Shown here piece by piece: positions 21,196 through 28,240 of a stretch of DNA of 41,170 nt. Position numbers and translations under genes: made by a program. How positions within the stretch are numbered: position 1 is the first letter of the stretch; every line of letters starts with the position of its first letter. Source of the DNA: Ileibacterium valens (GTDB lineage: Bacteria; Bacillota_I; Bacilli_A; Erysipelotrichales; Erysipelotrichaceae); the NCBI RefSeq assembly GCF_001945525.1, contig NZ_MPJW01000078.1, positions 1-41,170 of the forward strand, given 5' to 3'. The notes under the pieces were generated by a model. The model made no database searches, was not told where the DNA came from, and saw only the letters and a list, made by a program, of their open reading frames with translations.

Positions 21196-21226
21196 AAAAG
21201 GTCGCGCTATCATACGGCCTTTTATT
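21196..21226 (+). terminator. Hairpin just before the phage tRNAs
   Basis: AAAAGGTCG (21196-21204) and CGGCCTTTT (21215-21223) pair over 9 bp with one wobble, then TTATT. It ends only a few nt before the first tRNA, so it may be a terminator or a 5' processing structure for the tRNA precursor. Confidence 0.55.
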
Positions 21227-21314
21227 CGCTGGATTGACTGAGGGCTTAAGGTGTCCGCCTTGAAAGCGGAAGATCTACACAGATCCGAAGGTTCGAATCC
21301 TTCATCCAGCGCCA
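21227..21314 (+). tRNA. Phage tRNA-Ser (anticodon TGA)
   Basis: 88 nt with encoded CCA. Acceptor arms CGCTGGA/TCCAGCG; anticodon arm TCCGC-CTTGAAA-GCGGA with TGA at the anticodon; a long variable arm (GATCTACACAGATC) and T-loop GGTTCGAATCC as in class II serine tRNAs. Confidence 0.92.
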
Positions 21315-21317
21315 TTT

Positions 21318-21405
21318 GCAAAGTTGGCTGAGCGGACGAAAGCAACCGTTTGCTAAACGGTCGATCCATAAGGATCCACAGGTTCGAATTCTGTACTTTG
21401 CGCCA
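21318..21405 (+). tRNA. Phage tRNA-Ser (anticodon GCT)
   Basis: 88 nt with encoded CCA, 3 nt after the first tRNA. Acceptor arms GCAAAGT/ACTTTGC; anticodon arm ACCGT-TTGCTAA-ACGGT giving GCT; long variable arm (GATCCATAAGGATC). With its neighbour it supplies UCN (UGA) and AGY (GCU) serine decoding. Confidence 0.92.
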
Positions 21406-21465
21406 ATTAATTATTGTTAATACAGGCCCTGAATACGGCTTTAAACTGTTCGATCAGGAGGACTT

Positions 21466-22893
21466 ATGGCAGCTGACAAGAAAAGAATTGGCCGCCAGAC
21501 TCCTACTAAATCCTATGTTTTAGAGTATCAGCGATCCAAATATCAGGAAGCGATTAGTTACTATGAAAAGTCTGGTCAATCCGTATTGGAATGGCAGAGA
21601 TCATTGCTTCGGGACATCATGGCCATTAACACAGAACATGAATGGACTCATATGACCATTGGCTACTCCGTCCCCAGACGAAATGGAAAGACAGAAGCTG
21701 TTTATATGCGGGAACTATGGGGATTGTTCAAAGGTGAGCACATAATTCACACTGCCCACCGTACTTCAACATCTCATTCATCCTGGGAGAAACTGAAACG
21801 GCTGCTGGAAAAATCCGGACTGGTTGAAGGGACAGACTTTCGAAGCATCAAAGCCAAAGGATCGGAATCCCTTGAGATATTCGAGACTGAAGGCGTCATC
21901 CATTATCGAACCCGAACCGGATCTGGTGGGCTGGGTGAAGGATTTGACCTTCTGGTTGTTGATGAAGCTCAGGAATATACCGGAGATCAGCAATCCGCAT
22001 TGAGATATACGATTTCATCTTCAATGAATCCACAGATTATCATGTGCGGAACCCCGCCAACAGCAGTTTCAAAAGGGACAATCTTTCCAAAATATCGGGA
22101 AACCTGTTTATCAGGTAATCCTGAAGATTCAATGTGGGCTGAATGGTCCATTGAGAAGATGGCAGAAGATCGTTCTGATCTGGATCTGTGGTATGAAACC
22201 AATCCGTCTTTAGGATTGATCATTAATGAGCGATCTGTTCGAGGGGAGCTTTCTGATACAGAGGAAACAGATTTCAACATTCAGCGTCTGGGTTTATGGA
22301 TCCAGTACAATCAGTCTTCAGCCATTTGTGCTGCAGATTGGGATGCTCTGACAATCGATAGAGACAATATGCCGGCCTTTAAGGGTCGGCTTTTTGCTGG
22401 AATCAAGTACGGCAAAGATAACAAAAACGTCGCTCTTTCGATTGCGGTTAAGACAACTGACCAGCGGATCTATATCGAAAGCCTGGATTGCAGGGAAATC
22501 GCTAAGGGAAATCCATGGCTGATCGATTTTTTACTGAACGCAGATGTTGAAAAGATTGTAATTGATGGGGCCAATGGACAGAGTCTTTTAACTGAAGAAA
22601 TGAAAGACTCCGGGATAAAGAAAAAGCCTATTTTGCCAAAGGTCGCTGAAATTATTGAAGCTAATTCCGCATTTACTCAGGGGATCGCATCAAAGTCAAT
22701 TTGTCATTCGGGCCAACCCAGTTTAAGACAGGTGGCCACCAACTGTGACAAAAGATCCATAGGAACCAATGGTGGTTTTGGCTATAAATCTCAGATTGAT
22801 GAGTTTGATATTGCCCTGCTGGACAGTGCGATTCTTTCTTATTGGGCCTGTGCAACCACAAAAGAAACTCGAAAACAAAGGATTTGCTATTGA
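21466..22893 (+). CDS. terL: Terminase large subunit
   Basis: 475 residues from ATG 21466 (CAGGAGG upstream). ATPase: Walker A VPRRNGKT (about 69-76), Walker B DLLVVDEAQE (161-170) and the coupling motif IIMCGTPP. The C-terminal nuclease region begins RLFAGIKYGKDNKNVALSI; the first catalytic Asp expected in an RNase-H-like strand appears as Lys (IKYG), a variation seen in some siphophage terminases, with Asp367 (IVIDGANG) and later acids present. It powers DNA packaging into the prohead. It is unusual in lying downstream of portal and MuF, after the tRNAs, with no small terminase recognised. Confidence 0.92.
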   Translation: MAADKKRIGRQTPTKSYVLEYQRSKYQEAISYYEKSGQSVLEWQRSLLRDIMAINTEHEWTHMTIGYSVPRRNGKTEAVYMRELWGLFKGEHIIHTAHRTSTSHSSWEKLKRLLEKSGLVEGTDFRSIKAKGSESLEIFETEGVIHYRTRTGSGGLGEGFDLLVVDEAQEYTGDQQSALRYTISSSMNPQIIMCGTPPTAVSKGTIFPKYRETCLSGNPEDSMWAEWSIEKMAEDRSDLDLWYETNPSLGLIINERSVRGELSDTEETDFNIQRLGLWIQYNQSSAICAADWDALTIDRDNMPAFKGRLFAGIKYGKDNKNVALSIAVKTTDQRIYIESLDCREIAKGNPWLIDFLLNADVEKIVIDGANGQSLLTEEMKDSGIKKKPILPKVAEIIEANSAFTQGIASKSICHSGQPSLRQVATNCDKRSIGTNGGFGYKSQIDEFDIALLDSAILSYWACATTKETRKQRICY

Positions 22894-22934
22894 TCCACTA
22901 CGCTGACGGCAGCGGTAATAGCCGGGAGGAGATT

Positions 22935-23423
22935 ATGGCAGAAAACAATAACGCACCAGCACCTGGTGAAGAGACAACGAATCCAAATCCAGATGGATTC
23001 AAACCAATCGAAACACAGGAAGCATTTGATGCTCTGATCAAAGATCGAATCGAAAGAGCGCAGAATGCAGTCCGAAAAGAATATCAGGATTTCGAAACTT
23101 ACAAATCGAAAGCCGAAGGCTATGAAACAAAAATGAACGAGTTCACCAAACAGATTACAGATCTGACAGCCGAAAGGGATCAGCTCAAAGGTGAAATTTC
23201 AAAACGCGAAACGGCGGCGGAAAAAAGCCGGATTGCCCGAGAGTATGGACTTCCTGAGTCACTGGCCGATCGATTAACTGGATCTAAAAAAGAAGATTGG
23301 GAAGAGGACGCAAAAGCTTTAGCGGCGCTGTTTAAAGATCAGCGACCACCCTATCCCCAGCCAAATCCAGCGGATCCAATCGCCGAAAATTCAGATCTGT
23401 TAAGACTGGCTCGTGAACTTTAG
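22935..23423 (+). CDS. Scaffold protein (DUF4355-like)
   Basis: 162 residues from ATG 22935 (GGGAGGAG upstream). Low-complexity N-terminus, then a central coiled coil (about 40-110: RIERAQNAVRKEYQDF, EFTKQITDLTAERDQLKG), then the REYGLPESLADRLTG motif usual in siphophage scaffolds, and a proline-rich C-terminus. It guides capsid assembly and is lost on maturation. It directly precedes the major capsid gene. Confidence 0.87.
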   Translation: MAENNNAPAPGEETTNPNPDGFKPIETQEAFDALIKDRIERAQNAVRKEYQDFETYKSKAEGYETKMNEFTKQITDLTAERDQLKGEISKRETAAEKSRIAREYGLPESLADRLTGSKKEDWEEDAKALAALFKDQRPPYPQPNPADPIAENSDLLRLAREL

Positions 23424-23443
23424 ATAAATAGAAAGGTAAAAAC

Positions 23444-24373
23444 ATGGCAAGCTCTAATATCACAAAATCAGGCACTCTCTTTTCTGAGAAGCAGGTAGGA
23501 GAGGTATTTAACAAAGTTGCCGGACATTCTGCGATTGCTAAACTGTCTGGCCAGACTCCAATCCCTTTTGCTGGTATTGAAAATTACATCTTCAGCATGG
23601 ATGGAGAAGCGTCCATTGTCGGCGAGGGTGAAAACAAACCGGCTGGACCAGCAGAATTCAAGAAAGTATCTGTTAAACCTGTAAAGGTCGTCTACCAGCA
23701 TAGATTAACCGATGAATTCTGCTATATGTCAGATGAAGCCAAATTACCATATCTGGCTCAGTTCCAGGACGGATTTGCGAAGAAGATCGCTCGTGCAATT
23801 GACATCATGTATTTCCATGGATTAAATCCCGCCACTAAAGAGGCGGCAACGGCGGTCAAGGACATTGCTTTTAACGCCAAAGTTTCTCAGGAACAGACTT
23901 TTGATGCGGCAAACGCTGATGATAATGTCAACGATGCAGTCAATACAATCGTTGCCAAGGACGGAACGCCTACTGGTATCGCCATGGCTCCAAAATTCAG
24001 AACTGCTCTGGGAGCTATCAAAGAAAAAACCGGATCGAAGGTTCCAATGTATCCAGAATTCAGAGGTGTAGGAAATCCTGGTACTTTTATGGGTCTGACT
24101 TGCGATATCAACAACTCTTTGGCTTACAATGACAAGACTGCAGCCGGATCTAAAAACACTGTTGCAATTGTAGGCGACTTCCAGAACGCGTTGAAATGGG
24201 GATATACCAAGAATATCGCTATGGAAAAGATCGAGTATGGTGATCCTGATGGACAGGGTGATCTGAAGCGCACTAACCAGATCGTACTCCGCGCTGAAGC
24301 TTATATCGGATGCGGAATTATCGATCCGGAATCGTTTGTTCGCATCGTGGAAACTGTACCAGCGGCCGCCTAG
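23444..24373 (+). CDS. Major capsid protein (HK97 fold)
   Basis: 309 residues with AGAAAGG upstream. Features: GTLFSEKQVGEVFNKV start, IVGEGENKPAGPAEFKKV E-loop/strand region, then a P-domain and A-domain with AMAPKFRTALGAI and IVGDFQNALKWGY near the end. It matches HK97-type capsids (PF05065-like) in length and order. It forms the icosahedral shell. Confidence 0.93.
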   Translation: MASSNITKSGTLFSEKQVGEVFNKVAGHSAIAKLSGQTPIPFAGIENYIFSMDGEASIVGEGENKPAGPAEFKKVSVKPVKVVYQHRLTDEFCYMSDEAKLPYLAQFQDGFAKKIARAIDIMYFHGLNPATKEAATAVKDIAFNAKVSQEQTFDAANADDNVNDAVNTIVAKDGTPTGIAMAPKFRTALGAIKEKTGSKVPMYPEFRGVGNPGTFMGLTCDINNSLAYNDKTAAGSKNTVAIVGDFQNALKWGYTKNIAMEKIEYGDPDGQGDLKRTNQIVLRAEAYIGCGIIDPESFVRIVETVPAAA

Positions 24374-24382
24374 TGACAGAGT

Positions 24383-24790
24383 ATGGAAGGAAAAATTCTT
24401 ACTCTCGAGGATCTTAAAATTCTTTTTCGGCCTTTGACTCAGGCTGAAGAGCTCAAGGCAGACAGGCTGATCGATACCGTATATGAAATCTTGCAGCAGG
24501 AAGCAAAACGAGTGGGCAAGGATTTACAGACGATGATTGATCAGGGTGATTTGTCTCTTAGGGTTCTTCAGTCAGTCATTGCCGATATTGTCGGGCGCAC
24601 TTTAATGACAGCAACAAACCAGGAGCCGGTTTCGCAGTTTACTCAATCGGCTCTTGGTTATTCTGTTTCTGGTACTTATCTGGTTCCAGGTGGTGGGATT
24701 TACGTAAAGAAGTCGGAGTTGGCAAGACTCGGACTCAGGCGACAAAGAGTAGGAGTGATGGACGTTTATGGCCTTGATCAAGGGGATTGA
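24383..24790 (+). CDS. Head-tail connector / adaptor (Gp19/Gp15-like)
   Basis: 135 residues. An all-helical N-terminus (ILTLEDLKILFRPLTQAEE; ADRLIDTVYEILQQEA) and GYSVSGTYLVPGGGIYVKKS C-terminus match the head-tail connector family that follows the capsid gene in siphophages. It attaches to the portal ring. It overlaps the next gene by 23 nt. Confidence 0.82.
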   Translation: MEGKILTLEDLKILFRPLTQAEELKADRLIDTVYEILQQEAKRVGKDLQTMIDQGDLSLRVLQSVIADIVGRTLMTATNQEPVSQFTQSALGYSVSGTYLVPGGGIYVKKSELARLGLRRQRVGVMDVYGLDQGD

Positions 24791-25109
24791 TGTAGTCCTT
24801 TATACCCGGATTCAAGTTGGAATAGACGGTTTCGGCACTCCGATCTGGGAAGAAAAGCCAGAGATCGTCAGTAATGTTTTAGTCTATCCAGCAAGTTCGG
24901 AAGATATCACAAACAGCACTTCTTTGTATGGTAAGCATGCTGTTTATACTTTGGGGATCCCAAAAACTGATAACCATCAGTGGGAAGATACGACGGTAGA
25001 GTTCTTTGGCAGAAAGTGGAAGACGTTCGGGTTTCTCACCAAAGGGATTGATGAACTGATCCCGCTGGAATGGAACGGGAAGATTCAGGTAGAAGCGTAT
25101 GACAACTAA
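24768..25109 (+). CDS. Head closure/minor capsid protein
   Basis: 113 residues, beta-rich. Motifs: VLYTRIQVGIDGFGTPIWEE, VLVYPASSEDI and GRKWKTFGFLTKGIDELIP, as in the head closure/stopper (minor capsid) proteins at this position. It completes the neck after packaging. Confidence 0.8.
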   Translation: MALIKGIDVVLYTRIQVGIDGFGTPIWEEKPEIVSNVLVYPASSEDITNSTSLYGKHAVYTLGIPKTDNHQWEDTTVEFFGRKWKTFGFLTKGIDELIPLEWNGKIQVEAYDN

Positions 25110-25332
25110 AATTGTTTTAAACTCAGCAGGTATTCAAGCTTTACTGAAAAGTCTGGAGATCCAAAACGAATTATCAAGAGTTGCAGACTCTAGGATCAGT
25201 AAGGCAGCCGGAAATTACAAAAAATCCATTGAAGTTCAGTCTACTCGAGCCGCAGTTAAGATCCGGCCTAAGGATCATAAGACTTACAAGAAAAACCTTA
25301 AAAACAACGAAATGGTAAAAATGGTGAAATGA
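25099..25332 (+). CDS. Short HK97 gp10-like neck protein
   Basis: 77 residues; position and NSAGIQALLKSLEIQNEL start suggest the gp10/tail-completion family, whose members are usually 110-150 residues. The C-terminus is lysine-rich and lacks the usual strand pair, so the gene is short, reduced or the assignment is loose. Start ATG 25099 overlaps the previous gene. Confidence 0.6.
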   Translation: MTTKIVLNSAGIQALLKSLEIQNELSRVADSRISKAAGNYKKSIEVQSTRAAVKIRPKDHKTYKKNLKNNEMVKMVK

Positions 25333-25673
25333 TGACAGCCGAAAAAATTGTTTATGACCATCTCGTCAAGTCGATGAGCGTTCCGGTCTCTTTTGAGCGA
25401 TTCTCCAAAGATCCGGAGCGCTTTATTATTATCGAACGCGTTGGCGGTTCAATAACTGGCCACATCGAAAAAGCGTCCTTTGCGATCCAATCCTATGCCG
25501 AAAGTATGTTTGAAGCTTGTGAGCTCAACGGTCTGGTCAGAGAAGCCATGACAGATCTGATTCAGTCGGACTTGGTTTCAAGCGTGGATCTGGACTCGGA
25601 TTACAACTGGACAGATGAAGAAACAAAGAAATTCAGGTATCAGGGCATCTATGACCTGGTGCTTTTTATTTAG
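25329..25673 (+). CDS. Tail terminator-like protein
   Basis: 114 residues. MMTAEKIVYDHLVKSMSVPV and RFIIIERVGGSITGHIEKAS, with a C-terminal strand RYQGIYDLVLF, match the tail terminator/completion proteins between neck and tail tube genes. It would cap the tail tube at the neck. ATGA overlap with the gp10-like gene. Confidence 0.72.
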   Translation: MMTAEKIVYDHLVKSMSVPVSFERFSKDPERFIIIERVGGSITGHIEKASFAIQSYAESMFEACELNGLVREAMTDLIQSDLVSSVDLDSDYNWTDEETKKFRYQGIYDLVLFI

Positions 25674-25686
25674 AAGGGAGATCAAA

Positions 25687-26256
25687 ATGGCAAACACAGC
25701 AAACGTAACTCAGGGTAAGCCAAAAATTGCTGGTGCTTTTTCAATTGCACCCGCAGGAACAGCGCTGCCAACAGATGCTGTTACTGCACTGACTGAAGAC
25801 TTTAAAAATCTTGGGTATATTTCCAAGGATGGATTAACTAACTCAAATAGTTCTGAATCGACCGATATTACTGCATGGGGTGGAGATGCAGTATTAACTA
25901 CTGATTCGTCCAAAACAGACACTTTTCAGGCGACGTTTATTGAGTCACTGAATCCTGAGGTATTAAAAATGGTTTATGGGGACTCTAATGTAACTGGAGC
26001 TGATGTTGATGCAGGCCTAACGGTAAAAGCTAACTCTTTAGATACAAAAGCCCATGTATATGTTATTGATCAGGTTCTTAAGGGAGATGTGCTGAAAAGA
26101 ATTGTTGTCCCGAATGGGACTGTAACCGCTGTTGGAGACATTTCTTACAAGGATGATGATGCAGTTGGATACCAGGTAACCATTTCTGCCGCTCCTGACA
26201 ATGACGGAAATACCCATTATGAATATTTAAAAAGAAAGGGAGCTGAGCCGAAATGA
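25687..26256 (+). CDS. Major tail tube protein
   Basis: 189 residues from ATG 25687 (AAGGGAG upstream; the longer upstream frame covers that site). Features: FKNLGYISKDGLTNSNSSES, ITAWGGDAVLTTDSSKTDTF, and the C-terminal YQVTISAAPDNDGNTHYEYL, as in siphophage tail tube proteins. It polymerises around the tape measure. Confidence 0.88.
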   Translation: MANTANVTQGKPKIAGAFSIAPAGTALPTDAVTALTEDFKNLGYISKDGLTNSNSSESTDITAWGGDAVLTTDSSKTDTFQATFIESLNPEVLKMVYGDSNVTGADVDAGLTVKANSLDTKAHVYVIDQVLKGDVLKRIVVPNGTVTAVGDISYKDDDAVGYQVTISAAPDNDGNTHYEYLKRKGAEPK

Positions 26257-26513
26257 CAAAAGAAAAACTGGTTAAACCAATTCTGAAAATCGACGAAGAT
26301 GCATTAGACGACTGGGAATTAGTCGAAGAAATGCAGGCTATGATCGAGAATAATGATCCACTAAAATCCATCGGAATTTTCAAACGCCTCGTAGGGTTGG
26401 AGCAGTACGAAGAACTTAAAAAGTACTTGAAAGCGCGTGATGGCAAAGTTAAAACGGGTGAAATGCTTAAAGAGTTGGAAGGAATCATGGCAGAATCCGA
26501 ATTAAAAAAATAG
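26253..26513 (+). CDS. Tail assembly chaperone G
   Basis: 86 residues, helical and acidic (KIDEDALDDWELVEEMQAMI; YEELKKYLKARDGKVKTGEM). It lies between tail tube and tape measure and ends at a slippery A-AAA-AAA followed by TAG, so part of the ribosomes should make a G-T fusion. Chaperone G coats the tape measure during tail assembly. Confidence 0.85.
   Translation: MTKEKLVKPILKIDEDALDDWELVEEMQAMIENNDPLKSIGIFKRLVGLEQYEELKKYLKARDGKVKTGEMLKELEGIMAESELKK
26504..26510 (+). promoter_or_regulatory. Programmed -1 frameshift site (A AAA AAA)
   Basis: The zero frame reads TTA AAA AAA TAG. Slipping back one base on A-AAA-AAA gives ATA GCA GCC CTG GCT TAT ATG, joining in frame to the downstream 125-residue gene and yielding a 217-residue G-T protein. 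The added IAALAYM residues match the usual start of the T part. Confidence 0.82.
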
Positions 26514-26527
26514 CAGCCCTGGCTTAT

Positions 26528-26905
26528 ATGATCAAAGAAGACAGCGATAGCTTGAAGTGTGACTTAGCCGAAACATATCGAATTTATGATATGAAAGCTT
26601 TCCCTCTTCGGACTATCGCTGTTTTTGCGTATGGGCTGGGGAAAGATTCCAGAATTCACATGAAGTTATCAGGAGCTGAATGCTCATTTAGCTCGTTGCT
26701 GCTAGCTCAGGCGGTAGATGGAATCAATCTGCTCCTGTGGATGTTAGGAGGAGCGGATAACCAGAGACCGGAAAGCATAGTCGAAAAAATGATTCCTTCA
26801 CATTTACAACATAAAGGCTCAGAAGATCTTACCGTCTCTTTTGATAACGGAGAAGATTTCGAAGCATTCCGAAATTCTTTGATTGGAGGTGATGAGAATG
26901 GCTGA
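26528..26905 (+). CDS. Tail assembly chaperone T part (Gp15-like)
   Basis: 125 residues if started at ATG 26528, but normally expected as the frameshifted extension of chaperone G from 26510. Motifs: KEDSDSLKCDLAETYRIYDM, PLRTIAVFAYGLGKDSRIHM. This is the Gp15/DUF5361-like protein found between G and tape measure. The ATG has no ribosome site, supporting expression mainly by frameshifting. It overlaps the tape measure start by 8 nt. Confidence 0.8.
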   Translation: MIKEDSDSLKCDLAETYRIYDMKAFPLRTIAVFAYGLGKDSRIHMKLSGAECSFSSLLLAQAVDGINLLLWMLGGADNQRPESIVEKMIPSHLQHKGSEDLTVSFDNGEDFEAFRNSLIGGDENG

Positions 26906-27397
26906 AAATACAATTGGTCAGGCTTATGTCCAAATCGTGCCGTCAGCCAAAGGAATCAAGGGAGCGTTGGCCCAACAGTTTGATGGCGAAGGAACCGCAA
27001 TTGCGGACTCGCTGATGAGCAAGATCAAAGGCGCTTTAGCCGCAGCTGGAATAGGGGCGGCTATCGGTGCGGCTTTTAAAACGGCGCTGTCAGAAAGCGC
27101 CAAACTGGAACAGTCACTCGGCGGGATTGATACCCTCTTTAAAGGCTCGGCGGATACTGTTAAAGCTTATGCGAGAAATGCATTTAAAGATGCTGGGGTA
27201 TCGGCTAATGAGTATATGGAAAACGTTACTTCGTTTTCCGCTTCTTTGATTTCATCGTGCGGCAACGACACCGCTAAAGCAGCAGAAACCGCAAACAGAG
27301 CAATGATCGATATGTCGGATAACGCCAATAAGATGGGCTCGAATATGGCAGATATCCAAAATGCCTACCAAGGTTTCGCCAAACAAAACTATACGAT
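26898..27397 (+). CDS. Tape measure protein, exon 1
   Basis: Start ATG 26898 (GGAGG 8 nt upstream). Encodes the conserved N-terminus (AENTIGQAYVQIVPSAKGIK, then LEQSLGGIDTLFKGSADTV and MADIQNAYQGFAKQNYT). The frame is broken at 27397, after ACG AT, by a group I intron. Exon 1 (500 nt) plus exon 2 (2146 nt) gives 882 codons exactly in frame, i.e. an 881-residue protein with the expected junction NYTMLDNLKLGYGG. It sets tail length. Confidence 0.9.
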
Positions 27398-28240
27398 AAA
27401 CTTAATGTCCGCTATGCCAGTGATGGCATAGTGATTTCTTGTGAACCTTATCAAGGGTGTGGGCTTTGTGCCTGCTAACGGGGGAAATCTAAACCGAAAG
27501 GCATGACAATCCCGTGCTAAGCTATATACCAATTATTCCTGTTAGATAGCTGAAATTGTGCTATGATAGGTATATAGAAAGTGTAACGACTATGAGTTAG
27601 TTACTCAGTACGGCTTCTATTGATACGAAGCTGGAAGCGCAAGACACTTTTACTAACAGGAGGATTTCTAGTGGAAGAATTCAGACCAATTAAAGATTTG
27701 CCCGGATATTCCGTCAGCAACAAAGGCAGGGTTAGAAAGGACTCGACAGGACAAATCATGGTTCTAAGCAAAAACGGTGGGTACTGTCGTATCACTATAA
27801 GCAAACACGTTCATCGGCTTGTTGCAGAGGCATTTATTGAAAAGCCGCATGAATCAAAGGCGTGGGTGGACCACATAGACGGAAACAGATCGAATAATGA
27901 TGTTTCAAATCTGCGCTGGGTCACACCTTCTGAAAATTGCCTTGCTTATGGCTATCATTCGAGAATCAAAAATAAAAGACGACCGGTTAAAGCCGTCCAT
28001 ACAGATGGGCAAGAAATTCTCTTCGAATCAAGACAGCAGGCAGCCGAATATTTTGGATGCTCTGACTCGGAAATTGTTTACGGTAAAACATATCAAAAAC
28101 ATTCTCCAAAGGTCAGAAGTAATCCAAATGCTCATGACAAAAAAGGCTGGAGATTCGAGAAAGTAAAAGATGAAGATATAGTCTAATCCCTGATAGCCGA
28201 GAGGCTGTTTTTAAATACCATGAAAATGGGGGTATAAATG
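27398..28240 (+). ncRNA. Group I intron in the tape measure gene
   Basis: 843 nt. The upstream exon ends in T and the intron ends in G, as group I splicing requires, and joining 27397 to 28241 restores the conserved protein. Near the 5' end CTATGCCA-GTGA-TGGCATAG (27412-27431) forms a perfect stem with a GNRA loop (P2-like). GACTAT (27588-27593) and ATAGTC (28178-28183) can form P7. A homing endonuclease gene fills the interior, its stop codon lying just after the P7 strand. Confidence 0.88.
27671..28186 (+). CDS. Intron-encoded HNH homing endonuclease (NUMOD4-HNH-NUMOD1)
   Basis: 171 residues starting at GTG 27671, with CAGGAGG 7 nt upstream; the frame is open further upstream but without a site. 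NUMOD4 (about 3-25: FRPIKDLPGYSVSNKGRV), HNH (about 45-90: VHRLVAEAFI, VDHIDGNRSNNDVSNLRWVT) and a C-terminal NUMOD1-like domain (VKAVHTDGQEILFESRQQAA). It would cut intronless tape measure genes to spread the intron. Its last codons double as the ribozyme P7 strand. Confidence 0.92.
   Translation: MEEFRPIKDLPGYSVSNKGRVRKDSTGQIMVLSKNGGYCRITISKHVHRLVAEAFIEKPHESKAWVDHIDGNRSNNDVSNLRWVTPSENCLAYGYHSRIKNKRRPVKAVHTDGQEILFESRQQAAEYFGCSDSEIVYGKTYQKHSPKVRSNPNAHDKKGWRFEKVKDEDIV

Noticed and set aside
25099-25332. Frameshifted full-length gp10 gene
   Set aside because: I saw no continuation of a gp10-like sequence in the other frames downstream; the next gene starts with an ATGA overlap.
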